Source: Gramella sp. AN32 (GTDB taxonomy: Bacteria; Bacteroidota; Bacteroidia; Flavobacteriales; Flavobacteriaceae). From it: 64,000 nucleotides of DNA. The stretch is from positions 1 through 64,000 of the forward strand of contig NZ_QEYO01000016.1 of the NCBI RefSeq assembly GCF_023718305.1, in the 5' to 3' direction. Position 1 is the first letter of the stretch. Every line of letters begins with the position of its first letter. The notes under the pieces were generated by a model. The model was given only the letters and a program-made list of their open reading frames with translations. It ran no database searches and was not told where the DNA came from. Position numbers and translations under genes: made by a program. Shown here one piece after another: positions 6,938-15,944 of this stretch.

Positions 6938-9241
6938 ATGATGCTAGACAGGATTAAAAAAAATCCCAAAATTAAATGGGCGCTCATAATACTATTAAGC
7001 GGAATTGCCCTCTTTTTTCTTTTTTTCGCCACCATTTATTTTGGGGTTTGGGGTAAGATCCCAAGTTCACGGGAGCTTAGTGACCTAAAACAAAACAAGG
7101 CTACGCAGGTTTTGGCCAGCAAGGGTGAGTTAATAGGGAAATTCTATATTTTCGACCGGCAGCCCATTGCATTTGAAGCGCTTCCCTCCTACCTTATTGA
7201 AGCGCTTATTGCCACAGAAGATGTGAGATTTTACGAACATGATGGAATAGATAATCGCAGTTTACTAAGGGTTTTCTTTAAATCCATATTGTTGCAGGAT
7301 GATTCTGCCGGAGGCGGAAGTACTATTACCTTACAATTGGCGAAGAATATTTACGGCCGCAAAGATTACGGTGCTTTGGGAATTGTAATTAATAAGATGC
7401 AGGAGGCGATCATCGCCAAAAGACTGGAGGATATTTATTCCAAAGATGAAATTATTCAGCTTTATTTCAATACGGTGCCTTTTAGTGATAACACCTACGG
7501 AATTGAAAGTGCTTCCATGAAATTTTTCAATAAACATACTTCTGAATTAACTTTGGAAGAAGCAGCCGTATTAGTAGGAATGCTCAAAGCAAGTCATTAT
7601 TATAATCCCAGAATCTTTCCTGAGCGCAGTAGGTTAAGACGGGATGTTGTGCTGGTACAAATGTCTAAATATGGATATTTAACCGAAGCCAAGGCTCAGG
7701 AAGCGAAGATGGCACCGCTGGTATTGGATTATAAAAACTTTAGCCATGATAAAGGTATTGCACCCTATTTTCGAGAGCAGGTTAGAAAAACGGTAAGTAA
7801 GCTACTGGATACATTAAAGAATAAGGATGGGGATAAATACAATATTTATCGAGATGGATTAATAGTTCATACCACCCTTAATTATAAAATGCAGGAATTA
7901 GCTGAAGAAGCAATGTTGGAACATATGAAAGAACTCCAGTCCCAACATGAATCTTCTTATGGGGAAGCTGCTCCCTGGATTAAAAATAAGAAGATTTTGG
8001 ATGATGCCATTAAGAGTTCAAAAAAATATAAAGCCTTAAAATCAAAAGGTTTAAGTGATTCTGAAATTACTAATGCTTTAAGTGAAAAACATCCTGTAGA
8101 AGTTTTTGATTATGATGGGATCACTACAAAAAATATGAGCACCATTGATAGTATTGCCCATTATTTAAAGTTTTTAAACTCGGGCATACTGGCTTTAAAT
8201 CCTGAAAATGGGGCTGTAGAAGCCTGGGTTGGTGGAATAGACTTTAGGTATTTTCAATATGACCATGTCACTCAAAGTAAACGCCAGGTGGGTTCCACCT
8301 TTAAACCTATTGTATATACTGCAGCATTAGAGAATGGCATGGATCCATGTACGTATTTTTCCGTTCGGGAAGTTACTTATGACAATGGATGGACGCCTTC
8401 AAATTCATCTTCTGAAGGTGATGATCCTTTTATGAATTATAATTTAAAGACGGCACTTAGCCATTCTATGAATACCATCGCCGTAAAGGTATTGATGGAA
8501 ACAGGAGTTGATAATGTGATTTCTGAAGCTCGAAAAATGGGAATTAAAAGTGATCTTCCTGCGGTTCCTTCGATTGCATTGGGGACCGCCTCACTTAGTG
8601 TGGAAGAACTGGCTGGGGCATATACCAGTTATGTAAATAATTCCAAACCGGTCACACCCTATTTTATAACCAAAATAGAAGATGGCAACGGAAATCTTCT
8701 TGCAGAATTTAAACCCAAAGTGGCGAAAACCAGAGCTTTTTCCGAAGATAACCGGAAAATTATGTTGGATATGATGCAGGCTACGGTAAATGAAGGAACT
8801 GCAACGCGATTGAGATCTACGTACGGGCTACGAAATGATATCGCCGGGAAGACAGGCACGACTCAGGATAATAAAGACGGCTGGTTTGTAGGGATCACAC
8901 CAAACCTCGTATGCGTAACCTGGGTAGGATCTGATGATCACCGGATTGGCTTTAGAACTACTTCCATAGGACAGGGAGCCAACTCTGCATTGCCAATTTT
9001 CGCAAAATTAATGCAGAAAATGAACGATGATAGTGAATTCAAAACAATTACTTCGGCTAGATTCCAGCCCTTGTCACAGGAACTGGCTTCACTTATGAAT
9101 TGCGATCCTCAGGAACGGGATAATTTGCTGGAAAGGATTTTCAAATCCAAAAACTCTTCCCGAAGTAATAGAAATAGGGATAAAAAAAAGAAGAAAGGTT
9201 TTTTGAATAAACTATTCGGTAAAAAGGAGAAAAATAATTAA
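6938..9241 (+). CDS. Class A penicillin-binding protein (PBP1A type)
   Basis: This bifunctional inner-membrane enzyme polymerises glycan strands and cross-links peptides. After a membrane anchor (about residues 12-38) comes the GT51 glycosyltransferase with its catalytic Glu in ATEDVRFYEHDG, then GGSTITLQLAKN, where the common GGSTITQQ carries Leu for the first Gln. The transpeptidase follows with GSTFKP (active Ser), SHSMN and KTGTTQDN. The C-terminus is a Lys/Arg-rich cytoplasmic-type tail. The start is placed at the ATGATG at 6938; nine earlier in-frame codons overlap a promoter-like TTTATTTGC and are probably untranslated. The length of about 767 residues is normal for the family. Confidence 0.93.
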   Translation: MMLDRIKKNPKIKWALIILLSGIALFFLFFATIYFGVWGKIPSSRELSDLKQNKATQVLASKGELIGKFYIFDRQPIAFEALPSYLIEALIATEDVRFYEHDGIDNRSLLRVFFKSILLQDDSAGGGSTITLQLAKNIYGRKDYGALGIVINKMQEAIIAKRLEDIYSKDEIIQLYFNTVPFSDNTYGIESASMKFFNKHTSELTLEEAAVLVGMLKASHYYNPRIFPERSRLRRDVVLVQMSKYGYLTEAKAQEAKMAPLVLDYKNFSHDKGIAPYFREQVRKTVSKLLDTLKNKDGDKYNIYRDGLIVHTTLNYKMQELAEEAMLEHMKELQSQHESSYGEAAPWIKNKKILDDAIKSSKKYKALKSKGLSDSEITNALSEKHPVEVFDYDGITTKNMSTIDSIAHYLKFLNSGILALNPENGAVEAWVGGIDFRYFQYDHVTQSKRQVGSTFKPIVYTAALENGMDPCTYFSVREVTYDNGWTPSNSSSEGDDPFMNYNLKTALSHSMNTIAVKVLMETGVDNVISEARKMGIKSDLPAVPSIALGTASLSVEELAGAYTSYVNNSKPVTPYFITKIEDGNGNLLAEFKPKVAKTRAFSEDNRKIMLDMMQATVNEGTATRLRSTYGLRNDIAGKTGTTQDNKDGWFVGITPNLVCVTWVGSDDHRIGFRTTSIGQGANSALPIFAKLMQKMNDDSEFKTITSARFQPLSQELASLMNCDPQERDNLLERIFKSKNSSRSNRNRDKKKKKGFLNKLFGKKEKNN

Positions 9242-9321
9242 GAATATCGTGTAGTAATTATGAGTTTTTGGGCGTTAAAACCCAATTATTCTTACTTTCA
9301 ATTTATATCATAAACGTCGCT

Positions 9322-9801
9322 ATGTTTTCAGAAAAGATTAGAAAGCTGGATTTTAAAATTAGCCGCTGGATGTATGTCTATGGCAAGCCAATGCTAAGAT
9401 TTTCCTTAGCTGTTATCTTTATTTGGTTCGGCTATCTAAAATTAATTGATGCCAGTCCTGCTGCTCCTATCATAAAAGAAACAGTGTTCTGGCTGGATCC
9501 TGAAATTTTTATCGATGTATTAGGAGCCTGGGAAGTGCTTATTGGAATCTTTCTATGTTTTAAAAATACCATAAGAATTGCCATTTTACTGATGGTCTTC
9601 CAGATGCCCGGAACCTTTTTACCCCTGGTGATCCTTCCCGAAGTTTGTTTTGTCAAGTTTCCCTTCATACTCAGTATGGAAGGCCAGTACATTATCAAGA
9701 ATTTGATCCTTTTAAGCGCGGGGATCGTGGTGGGTGGTACGGTACGTGAAAGACAATTTGTGGAAAAGAATATAAAATCGGCAGATACCGGAATAGTTTA
9801 A
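9322..9801 (+). CDS. DoxX-like / DUF417-type small membrane protein
   Basis: This 159-residue protein has four likely membrane segments (LRFSLAVIFIWFGYLKL; IDVLGAWEVLIGIFLCF; IAILLMVFQMPGTFLPLVI; IIKNLILLSAGIVVGG). The RFSLAVIFIWFGYLK and ALGAWEVLIG-like blocks resemble the DoxX/YkgB (DUF417) group, whose biochemical role is mostly unknown. The ATG at 9322 gives a normal cytoplasmic N-terminus; the reading frame extends further upstream without a better start. It follows PBP1A by 80 bp and converges on the helicase gene, sharing TTAA (9798-9801) for both stops. Confidence 0.65.
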   Translation: MFSEKIRKLDFKISRWMYVYGKPMLRFSLAVIFIWFGYLKLIDASPAAPIIKETVFWLDPEIFIDVLGAWEVLIGIFLCFKNTIRIAILLMVFQMPGTFLPLVILPEVCFVKFPFILSMEGQYIIKNLILLSAGIVVGGTVRERQFVEKNIKSADTGIV

Positions 9802-11312
9802 TATTCCTTATTAATTGCCATCCTAAGCTTTCTGCTATAATCTTCCTCCAGCCATTCCCTATAATTTTTAGTGCTTTTGCTAATGCAATAAGAATATTGT
9901 TTGATCCTTGAAGAAATGTCGTCTTTTAGCTCCTTGGCCAGAATTCTCGCGTCAAATACATCTTCGCTGTTCTCCACACATATTTTCACGTGCTGTTCCA
10001 TACTCCACTCCAGTACAGCTTTAGATTTGAGTCCGCGTTTGATAACATCATCATAAGCTGCTTCAATATTAAAAGCAACTTCTTTTGAATTGGAAAATTT
10101 TTCACGAATTTCCTGGGGCATCTCATATTGAAACTCTCGTTCTATTTCATCGTCACTCAGCAAATTTTCAAAATAAAAATCGGGTGATCTAAAAATTTGC
10201 TTCCAATCTACAGGAGAATTCCAATGACCAAATCGCGCCAGGTTATTCCCCAGATCGATGACGGTAAATTCATCCTTCTTTTCCAATATTCGGGAACCAC
10301 GCCCAATCATTTGAAAATAAAGGGTAAGGGATTTTGTAGCCCGGTTTAAAATGATCGTTTCTACAGTAGGTTCGTCAAAACCGGTGGTAAGAATACTCAC
10401 GGAAGTGACAATGGCTTCTGGAGTGTGCTTAAACCATTTCAGGATGTCTTTTCGATCCTGTTTACTGGTGGTATTATCTAAATGCCTTATGGGAAGTCCT
10501 GCGGAACGAAATGTATGATAAACTTCAATAGAGGTGTTGATACCATTATTGAAAATCAGGGTTTTTTGGCCTTTTGAACGCTCGTTATAAGCATTCAAAA
10601 GTTTTTCCTGCATCGAAAAATTAGAATACAATTCTTCTGAAGATTTCACGGTATAATCCCCATTCATCCCAACTTTTAAATTGGTTAGTCCAACATTATA
10701 ACCATAAATATTGGCCCTGGCCAGGAAACCTTTTGCAATTAAGGAATTAATAGAGTCACCAACGATCAATTCGCGGTAATTATCCTTCATGGGTAATTTG
10801 ATGTTGGAACTTAAAGGAGTTGCGGTAACCCCAAGGATAAAGCAGTTCTCAAAAAACTTAAATAATTTTCTAAAAGAGTTATAATGGGCCTCGTCAATGA
10901 TCACTAAACCAATATCCTGGATTTCCAGCTTTTCATCATTAAGGCGGTTATTCAAAGTTTCTACCATAGCCACGAAACACATATATTCGTCCTGGTCTGG
11001 CAGTTCTTTTACTTTACTGTTAATGATCTTATTGCGCACGCCAAATCCGGAAAGCATCTTTGAAGTTTGCTTGCAAAGTTCGATTCTATGCGTAAGGATT
11101 AATACCTTTTTTTTGGTACGCTGGATGTATTCACGAGTCATTTGGGAAAAAATCACCGTCTTCCCTCCTCCTGTAGGTAATTGATATAAAAGATTATACC
11201 GCTCCGGATGCTCTTCTATAACCGAGAAAATTTTCTCTATATCTTTTTGCTGATAATCATAAAGTTCCTTATCTACTTTTTTGTTTTCAATCCCAAATGT
11301 TTCTACCGCCAT
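9798..11312 (-). CDS. Superfamily 2 DEAD/DEAH-box helicase (type III restriction/UvrB-like fold)
   Basis: This 504-residue helicase core has Walker A LPTGGGKT, Walker B IIDEAH, motif III GVTATP and motif VI QMIGRGSR, the arrangement of ResIII/DEAD-type SF2 helicases. The C-terminal ~130 residues are charged and not recognised. No restriction or modification gene adjoins it, so a stand-alone DNA or RNA helicase role is more likely than a restriction system. The start at 11312 is fixed by a consensus promoter (11340-11370) whose -7 box overlaps the only longer start (a TTG at 11342). It converges with the DoxX-like gene. Confidence 0.85.
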   Translation of the reverse strand: MAVETFGIENKKVDKELYDYQQKDIEKIFSVIEEHPERYNLLYQLPTGGGKTVIFSQMTREYIQRTKKKVLILTHRIELCKQTSKMLSGFGVRNKIINSKVKELPDQDEYMCFVAMVETLNNRLNDEKLEIQDIGLVIIDEAHYNSFRKLFKFFENCFILGVTATPLSSNIKLPMKDNYRELIVGDSINSLIAKGFLARANIYGYNVGLTNLKVGMNGDYTVKSSEELYSNFSMQEKLLNAYNERSKGQKTLIFNNGINTSIEVYHTFRSAGLPIRHLDNTTSKQDRKDILKWFKHTPEAIVTSVSILTTGFDEPTVETIILNRATKSLTLYFQMIGRGSRILEKKDEFTVIDLGNNLARFGHWNSPVDWKQIFRSPDFYFENLLSDDEIEREFQYEMPQEIREKFSNSKEVAFNIEAAYDDVIKRGLKSKAVLEWSMEQHVKICVENSEDVFDARILAKELKDDISSRIKQYSYCISKSTKNYREWLEEDYSRKLRMAINKEY

Positions 11313-11339
11313 AAATTCCTGTATACGTATGCAATTTTG

Positions 11340-11370
11340 CAAAAATACGGCATTTTATAGCTTTACTCAA
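11340..11370 (-). promoter_or_regulatory. Bacteroidota sigma-A promoter of the helicase gene
   Basis: Read on the minus strand, TTG (complement of 11368-11370) is followed by exactly 20 nt and then TATTTTTG (complement of 11340-11347), a full match to TAnnTTTG. The predicted start of transcription lies about 20 nt before the ATG at 11312. This is one of the cleanest promoters in the window. Confidence 0.7.
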
Positions 11371-11424
11371 AACTCTGGGAATTATATAAATCATAAAATT
11401 CTTTAAATAAGAGTCTTATTCTAT

Positions 11425-11557
11425 AAAATTCCCCCACGGTTCAGCCTTGGGGTTTCCTTTTAACCTCTCCCTTGGGAAAGGCAAGAACTGCTTTTTCGCT
11501 CCCGAAAGCTTTCGGGACTGGGTGAGGGGAAATACAAAATTCCAAGAATTTTGTATT
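11425..11557. repeat. Structured intergenic element (probable dispersed repeat)
   Basis: The 216-bp gap between the helicase promoter region and cysM holds GC-richer, structured DNA unlike its surroundings. It has a perfect 16-bp palindrome CCCGAAAGCTTTCGGG at 11501-11516, the phrase CCTCTCCCTTGGGAAAGG nearby, and a perfect 12-bp stem (AATACAAAATTC / GAATTTTGTATT, three-base loop) at 11531-11557, directly after the cysM stop. The stem lacks a T run, so it is a poor intrinsic terminator. The element looks like the short dispersed palindromic units seen between genes in Bacteroidota, but only one copy is in this window. Confidence 0.5.
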
Positions 11558-11558
11558 G

Positions 11559-12446
11559 CTATTTTTCAAAGAGTTCAGAAGATAAATAACGATCGCCCCG
11601 GTCACATACAATACTCACAACTACAGCATTTTCCAATTCCTCACATAATTTAATCGCCGCAGCGGCCGCTCCGCCACTGCTCATTCCTGCAAAAATTCCT
11701 TCATGCTCTGCTAAGCTACGAGCTGTTTTTATAGCTTCATCTTCATTCACTTCCATAACCCGGTCTACTTTCTTTGCATCAAATATGGAGGGCAGATATT
11801 CCTTTGGCCATTTTCTAATTCCCGGAATCCTGGCATCATCTGTTGGCTGAACCCCCACAATTTGAATTTCTGGATTTTTCTCTTTTAAATAGGTGCTCGT
11901 TCCCATGATCGTTCCCGTAGTACCCATAGACGATACAAAATGAGTGATTTTATGATGAGTGTCTTTCCAGATTTCCGGACCTGTAGTTTTATAATGGGCT
12001 TTCCAGTTATCTTCATTTCCGAATTGATTCAGCATAAAATAATCTCCTGAATTCATCTTATCTTCCGCATAATCACGCGCGCCCTCTATCCCAACGTCAG
12101 AATCTGTTAAGATAACCTTGGCACCATAGGCACGCATGGTTTGAACTCTTTCGATTGTTGAATTCTCTGGCATGACCAGTTCTATATCCAAACCAAAAAT
12201 GCCCGCGATCATGGCCAGGGCTATGCCGGTATTTCCACTGGTAGCTTCAATTAATTTGGTCGTCCTGGTAATGTCCCCCCTATCTAAAGCACTTTTAATC
12301 ATATTATACGCGGCACGATCTTTCACACTTCCACCGGGATTTTGACCTTCCAGTTTAAAATATAATTCCACACCGGGTTTGGTCATCAATTTAGTTGATT
12401 TAACCAGGGGTGTGTTTCCTATAAGGTCTATAATGGAGTTATTCAT
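11559..12446 (-). CDS. cysM: Cysteine synthase B-type O-acetylserine sulfhydrylase
   Basis: The enzyme makes cysteine from O-acetylserine and sulfide with pyridoxal phosphate. At 295 residues it shows the PLP lysine Lys42 in GGSVKDRA, the substrate loop EATSGNTG, the phosphate-binding SSMGTTGT and the GVQPTDDARIPGIRKW stretch characteristic of the CysM branch rather than CysK. It overlaps the upstream serine acetyltransferase gene by 8 bp, so the two consecutive enzymes of cysteine synthesis are translationally coupled. Some CysM enzymes also use thiosulfate; that cannot be told here. Confidence 0.93.
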   Translation of the reverse strand: MNNSIIDLIGNTPLVKSTKLMTKPGVELYFKLEGQNPGGSVKDRAAYNMIKSALDRGDITRTTKLIEATSGNTGIALAMIAGIFGLDIELVMPENSTIERVQTMRAYGAKVILTDSDVGIEGARDYAEDKMNSGDYFMLNQFGNEDNWKAHYKTTGPEIWKDTHHKITHFVSSMGTTGTIMGTSTYLKEKNPEIQIVGVQPTDDARIPGIRKWPKEYLPSIFDAKKVDRVMEVNEDEAIKTARSLAEHEGIFAGMSSGGAAAAAIKLCEELENAVVVSIVCDRGDRYLSSELFEK

Positions 12447-13233
12447 GATAAACAGCGTTTTTAATAGTGATTTGTGGAGTGTGTGAAACCATACTATTTT
12501 TGGGTATGGATTTAGTCAACCACACGTTCCCTCCAATAATACTATTTTCACCAATGATGGTCTCGCCACCTAAAATGGTAGCATTTGCGTAAATAGTGAC
12601 ATTCCTTTCGATAGTAGGATGTCTTTTGGTATCCCGCAGCTCCTTGTTCACCGTTAATGCTCCCAGGGTAACTCCCTGATATATTTTTACATGATCTTTA
12701 ATCACGGCCGTTTCACCAATAACCACGCCTGTTGCATGGTCTATAAAAAAGCTATCCCCAATTTTAGCTCCGGGATTTATATCGGTTCCCGTAAGACGAT
12801 GAGCGCATTCGGTCATAAGCCTTGGAACTAAAGGTAAACCAAATTTGTAGAATTCGTGGCTTAGCCTATAGATGGCAATGGCAAAAAATCCGGGATAAGA
12901 AAGATAAACCTCCTCTACTGAATTTGCTGCGGGATCATTTTTAAAAATAGCTTCAGCATCAAGGTTTAATTTTTCCAAAATACCAGGTAATAGCTGCAGG
13001 TAATCCTGCCAAATATCCTTGCAGGGCGAACCCGGTTCCCAACAAACAAGTTTAGCCAAAACCTCAAAATCCTTCCCCAGTTCCATTAAGTTATCTTCCA
13101 CGGCAGTTTGCTTATCAAACAACGTGTAAAATAAACGTTTGGTAAAAGCCTCGGTTTTTTCTTTTATACTGAAATTTAGATTGGGCAGTCTCTTTTGGGC
13201 CTCAATTTTTTTTATAATTTCTTCCTGATCCAT
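12439..13233 (-). CDS. cysE: Serine O-acetyltransferase
   Basis: The enzyme transfers acetyl from acetyl-CoA to L-serine, the committed step of cysteine synthesis, in the cytosol. The 264-residue protein has an alpha-helical N-terminal part (to about residue 150) and a C-terminal left-handed beta-helix of hexapeptide repeats (IDHATGVVIGETAVIKDHVKI and similar rungs), including the catalytic His in IDHATGVVIGET. The N-terminal half is longer than in E. coli CysE and fits the EpsC-type subfamily. It is the first gene of a cysE-cysM operon. The C-terminal tail (ITIKNAVYHE) is short, so feedback inhibition by cysteine and complex formation with cysteine synthase are uncertain. Confidence 0.93.
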   Translation of the reverse strand: MDQEEIIKKIEAQKRLPNLNFSIKEKTEAFTKRLFYTLFDKQTAVEDNLMELGKDFEVLAKLVCWEPGSPCKDIWQDYLQLLPGILEKLNLDAEAIFKNDPAANSVEEVYLSYPGFFAIAIYRLSHEFYKFGLPLVPRLMTECAHRLTGTDINPGAKIGDSFFIDHATGVVIGETAVIKDHVKIYQGVTLGALTVNKELRDTKRHPTIERNVTIYANATILGGETIIGENSIIGGNVWLTKSIPKNSMVSHTPQITIKNAVYHE

Positions 13234-13402
13234 AATATAACTTATTGCTTCAAATTTAGATAATAATTGCTGAAGTGTTTCTTTAGCGTAAACATTAATA
13301 TAATTATGAGAAGTATCAATTTAGTCAGGTTAAATTTTTGCCAACTTGAAAAATAAAAGATGAAACTGAAGTAAATTAGAATAGATTTTAAAATGATAGA
13401 TT

Positions 13403-13495
13403 ATGCCACAAGAGAAAAAATCTCAGAAAGAGCAAAAGGGAAACCAAAAACAAGCCCCAAAGCCAAAGCAACCAGCTAAGTCAACTAAGAAGTAG
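13403..13495 (+). CDS. Lysine-rich 30-residue peptide of unknown function
   Basis: A short ATG frame of 30 codons encodes a peptide beginning MPQEKKSQKEQKGNQ that then carries PKPKQPAKS and ends with TKK. Ten of the 30 residues are Lys and the rest are mostly Gln, Pro, Ser and Ala, so it is disordered and strongly basic, like histone-H1-type or ribosome-associated tails. It sits alone in a 320-bp gap and is followed 30 bp later by a hairpin with a T-rich tail. No other gene explains that terminator on this strand. The composition could still arise by chance in A-rich DNA, so confidence is moderate. Confidence 0.5.
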   Translation: MPQEKKSQKEQKGNQKQAPKPKQPAKSTKK

Positions 13496-13525
13496 TGAAG
13501 TTTGCTACATTTCGAAAAACATTTC

Positions 13526-13556
13526 AGGCCATCTCCAAAGGATGGCTTTATGTTTT
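13526..13556 (+). terminator. Intrinsic terminator after the Lys-rich peptide gene
   Basis: The stem GCCATC / GATGGC with a seven-base loop is followed by a T-rich tail (TTTATGTTTTA). It also reads as a weak hairpin for the opposite strand just past the stop of the type IX secreted protein gene. Confidence 0.6.
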
Positions 13557-15429
13557 ATCTAATAAGGGAAAAATGCCCTTTTTGATCGGGGAAACCTGAA
13601 ATTTTTATAAGATACCAGTAATCATCGGCCGGGAGATTAGCATTGTTGAATTCCCCTTTCCAATCCATGTTTTTCCCGGAACCAGACTTTAATAGCTTCC
13701 CGTAACGATCAAAAATAAAAACTTCTGAAGCTTCAAAAAATTCAACACCGTTAAGTAGAAAGGAATCATTATAACCATCGTTATTAGGGCTAATAAATTT
13801 TGGAATTACGATATGCGCAAACCGAAGCAAATCAGTATTACAATTTTGGGAATCTGTAATAAATGCGGTATAAACCCCGCCGGGTTTATTTTCAAAAATA
13901 TTGGAATCCTGATAATTAATCCCGTCTAAACTGTATTGAAAATTCCCCTCAATTACCGGATTGATACGAATCGTGTTCCCATTAGATACAACCTCTGCGA
14001 TTTGCGCATTATCCACTCCGGTGACGGTAAATGTTTTTCTCTCCAAACATCCTTGCGGGGTAGAAACTTCTACGGAATATATTCCCGGGGAATTAATAAT
14101 TGTGGTTTGTGCTGTACTTCCCGTATTCCACAAATAAATATATCCGCTGATTCCTGCATCCAGATTGAGGTTGGAATCAGGGCAAATTTGTACATCTTCA
14201 TCTTCCAAATCAGGAATATAATCAATGCTTAAGGCAACTGGAGTTCGGGGACCGGGAGTGCATTCCACCAATGTATTGAAAGCTTCAGCATAAAAAAGCC
14301 CTTCAGAAACTGGTGTAAAAGAGTTCGTGTTTTCAGCAAGAAGATTTCCTCCTGAAGCCTGGTCGTACCAGTTTACAGATTCATTTAAATTAACGCTAAC
14401 ACTTAAGGCTGGAATAGTTTCGTTAGAACAAATAGATTCATCACCATTACTAATAGGTGCTTCCGGGGTTTCAATAATATTTACTTTAAACGTTTCAGAA
14501 GCAGAGCTGCAAATATTGCTCTCCAGGTTTACAGGATCTTCGGCCACGATTACCCTAAAATTGGTAGTTTCAGCAATATTATTTGCTTGTAAAACAGCAT
14601 CATTTTCACCCATAAGATTTGTCCAATTTTCACCATCGCTACTTTGCTGCCATTGAAAATATACTTCATTGTAAACAGAACCATCATTGTTAGCTATTAA
14701 CTCGATAGCTACCGGAGCATCTTCTTTACAAAAATTCTGTTCTACCTTCTCGCCTTCGCTGGTTTCGATAAGGGTTAAATCCCCACAAGATCGAAAAATA
14801 ATGTCATCTATGGCGAGATCATTTCCGCAGCCTCCATCCCCATTATTAAACATTTTCAAGATTACGGCATCCTGGCCGGGTTCAGATCTAAAGGTAAGTG
14901 CAAATTGATCCCATTGGGGTGCGGTGGTTGAAATAATATTTCCGGTATCCCCTCCTTTTAGTAAAACCGAATCGGTTTCATCCCATATTTCAAAGCGGAC
15001 ATTAACAGGGATTCCGCCGTTTTCACAAACATTGCTACTTCGATTATAAATGTTGATTAAAAATGCTGAAAATTCATAGGTAGTATTTTCACACAATCCT
15101 GAAACCGCTGTCTTGTAAAATTGTCCCGCAGTAAAACCGGCATTAACGATCAAAGCCCTCCCATTCGAAATGGTAGCATTGGGTAAATTGCTGTGCCAGG
15201 AAAAGATTTGGTTTCCAATGTCATCTGAAATTGTGTACTGCCCATCCTGGGGATCTCTCTGAATATACGTGTAGTTGGTAACGCCTCCAGGCAAAGAAGG
15301 CCCCGTGCCACTACCCTGCCCAAAATCTTCCTGAAAAATAGGATCACCTTTACTCCCACTACAAAATCCCAGTTGCGCCTGTGCTGAATAGGCGATGAGA
15401 AAGATTGAAATGAAAAGGATGAACCGCAT
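13555..15429 (-). CDS. Secreted protein with type B T9SS C-terminal domain
   Basis: The 624-residue product has a Sec signal peptide (about residues 1-18, ending SAQAQ) and a long beta-rich extracellular part. Residues about 25-215 resemble a lectin/jelly-roll module (QEDFGQGSGTGPSLPGGVTN onward, with DLAIDDIIFRSCG), followed by Ig-like or SprB-type repeats rich in Asn and Thr. The last ~80 residues form the gliding-motility-associated C-terminal domain: SPNNDGYNDSF, FDRYGKLL and LPADDYWYLI, the type B signal for export by the type IX system through the outer membrane. It is probably an adhesin or surface protein; no catalytic domain is recognised. Confidence 0.88.
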   Translation of the reverse strand: MRFILFISIFLIAYSAQAQLGFCSGSKGDPIFQEDFGQGSGTGPSLPGGVTNYTYIQRDPQDGQYTISDDIGNQIFSWHSNLPNATISNGRALIVNAGFTAGQFYKTAVSGLCENTTYEFSAFLINIYNRSSNVCENGGIPVNVRFEIWDETDSVLLKGGDTGNIISTTAPQWDQFALTFRSEPGQDAVILKMFNNGDGGCGNDLAIDDIIFRSCGDLTLIETSEGEKVEQNFCKEDAPVAIELIANNDGSVYNEVYFQWQQSSDGENWTNLMGENDAVLQANNIAETTNFRVIVAEDPVNLESNICSSASETFKVNIIETPEAPISNGDESICSNETIPALSVSVNLNESVNWYDQASGGNLLAENTNSFTPVSEGLFYAEAFNTLVECTPGPRTPVALSIDYIPDLEDEDVQICPDSNLNLDAGISGYIYLWNTGSTAQTTIINSPGIYSVEVSTPQGCLERKTFTVTGVDNAQIAEVVSNGNTIRINPVIEGNFQYSLDGINYQDSNIFENKPGGVYTAFITDSQNCNTDLLRFAHIVIPKFISPNNDGYNDSFLLNGVEFFEASEVFIFDRYGKLLKSGSGKNMDWKGEFNNANLPADDYWYLIKISGFPDQKGHFSLIR

Positions 15430-15431
15430 TG

Positions 15432-15944
15432 TTATGTAAATTGATCAGCCAGTTTGTTGAAGGCGTAGGTATTTCCCCAATGTAAGTTTTCTGCTTCTGT
15501 TTCTATTTTATGGATTCGCTGTCCAAATTCATTATCCATATTATTTTCAATGATGTAGGTCACAGCCTGCTCAAAAGAATTCAGCATACTTTTTTCAAAA
15601 GATTCAGGCATATATTCTTTTGATGCGGCGAAGGTTTGAGCAATTTCGATATTATATAACATCACATCTGCCAGCGCAAAAGGATCCATCTCCAGTTTTA
15701 GAAAGTGCTTGATAAATTTTTGGGCAATAGAGCGGCGGGTTTTTGGCTTCCTTTTATTAGGCGGAAAATATTCTTTTGAGATCTTCATTTTCGCCTCCCG
15801 CACCAGTTTATCTTCATTGGGATTAAAAACGAAGTTGTAATACACCCGCACTTCGTCAAATCTTTCATAAAGGTCTTCCAGTTGAACCTCCAGATCTTTC
15901 TTTTTAAGACCTTTGATATATTTCTTAAAAGCTCTTTTACTCAT
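15432..15944 (-). CDS. Conserved flavobacterial protein, DUF6155-like
   Basis: The 170-residue protein is alpha-helical and rich in Lys and Glu, without signal peptide or membrane segment. Its N-terminus (MSKRAFKKYIKGLKKKDLE, then VQLEDLYERF) and the block FNPNEDKLVREAKMKISKEYFP agree with a family I recall as DUF6155; this identification is from memory and should be verified. It overlaps the upstream FUSC-transporter gene by 8 bp, so the two are coexpressed. No reaction is known. Confidence 0.6.
   Translation of the reverse strand: MSKRAFKKYIKGLKKKDLEVQLEDLYERFDEVRVYYNFVFNPNEDKLVREAKMKISKEYFPPNKRKPKTRRSIAQKFIKHFLKLEMDPFALADVMLYNIEIAQTFAASKEYMPESFEKSMLNSFEQAVTYIIENNMDNEFGQRIHKIETEAENLHWGNTYAFNKLADQFT

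Noticed and set aside
9798..11312. Restriction-modification or defence role for the DEAD helicase
   Set aside because: There is no methylase, specificity or nuclease gene nearby, and the flanks are housekeeping genes with a normal promoter.
11531..11557. The 12-bp stem after cysM as an intrinsic terminator
   Set aside because: The stem is perfect but is followed by TTTCCCC rather than a T run on the cysM strand, so it is reported as a structured repeat.
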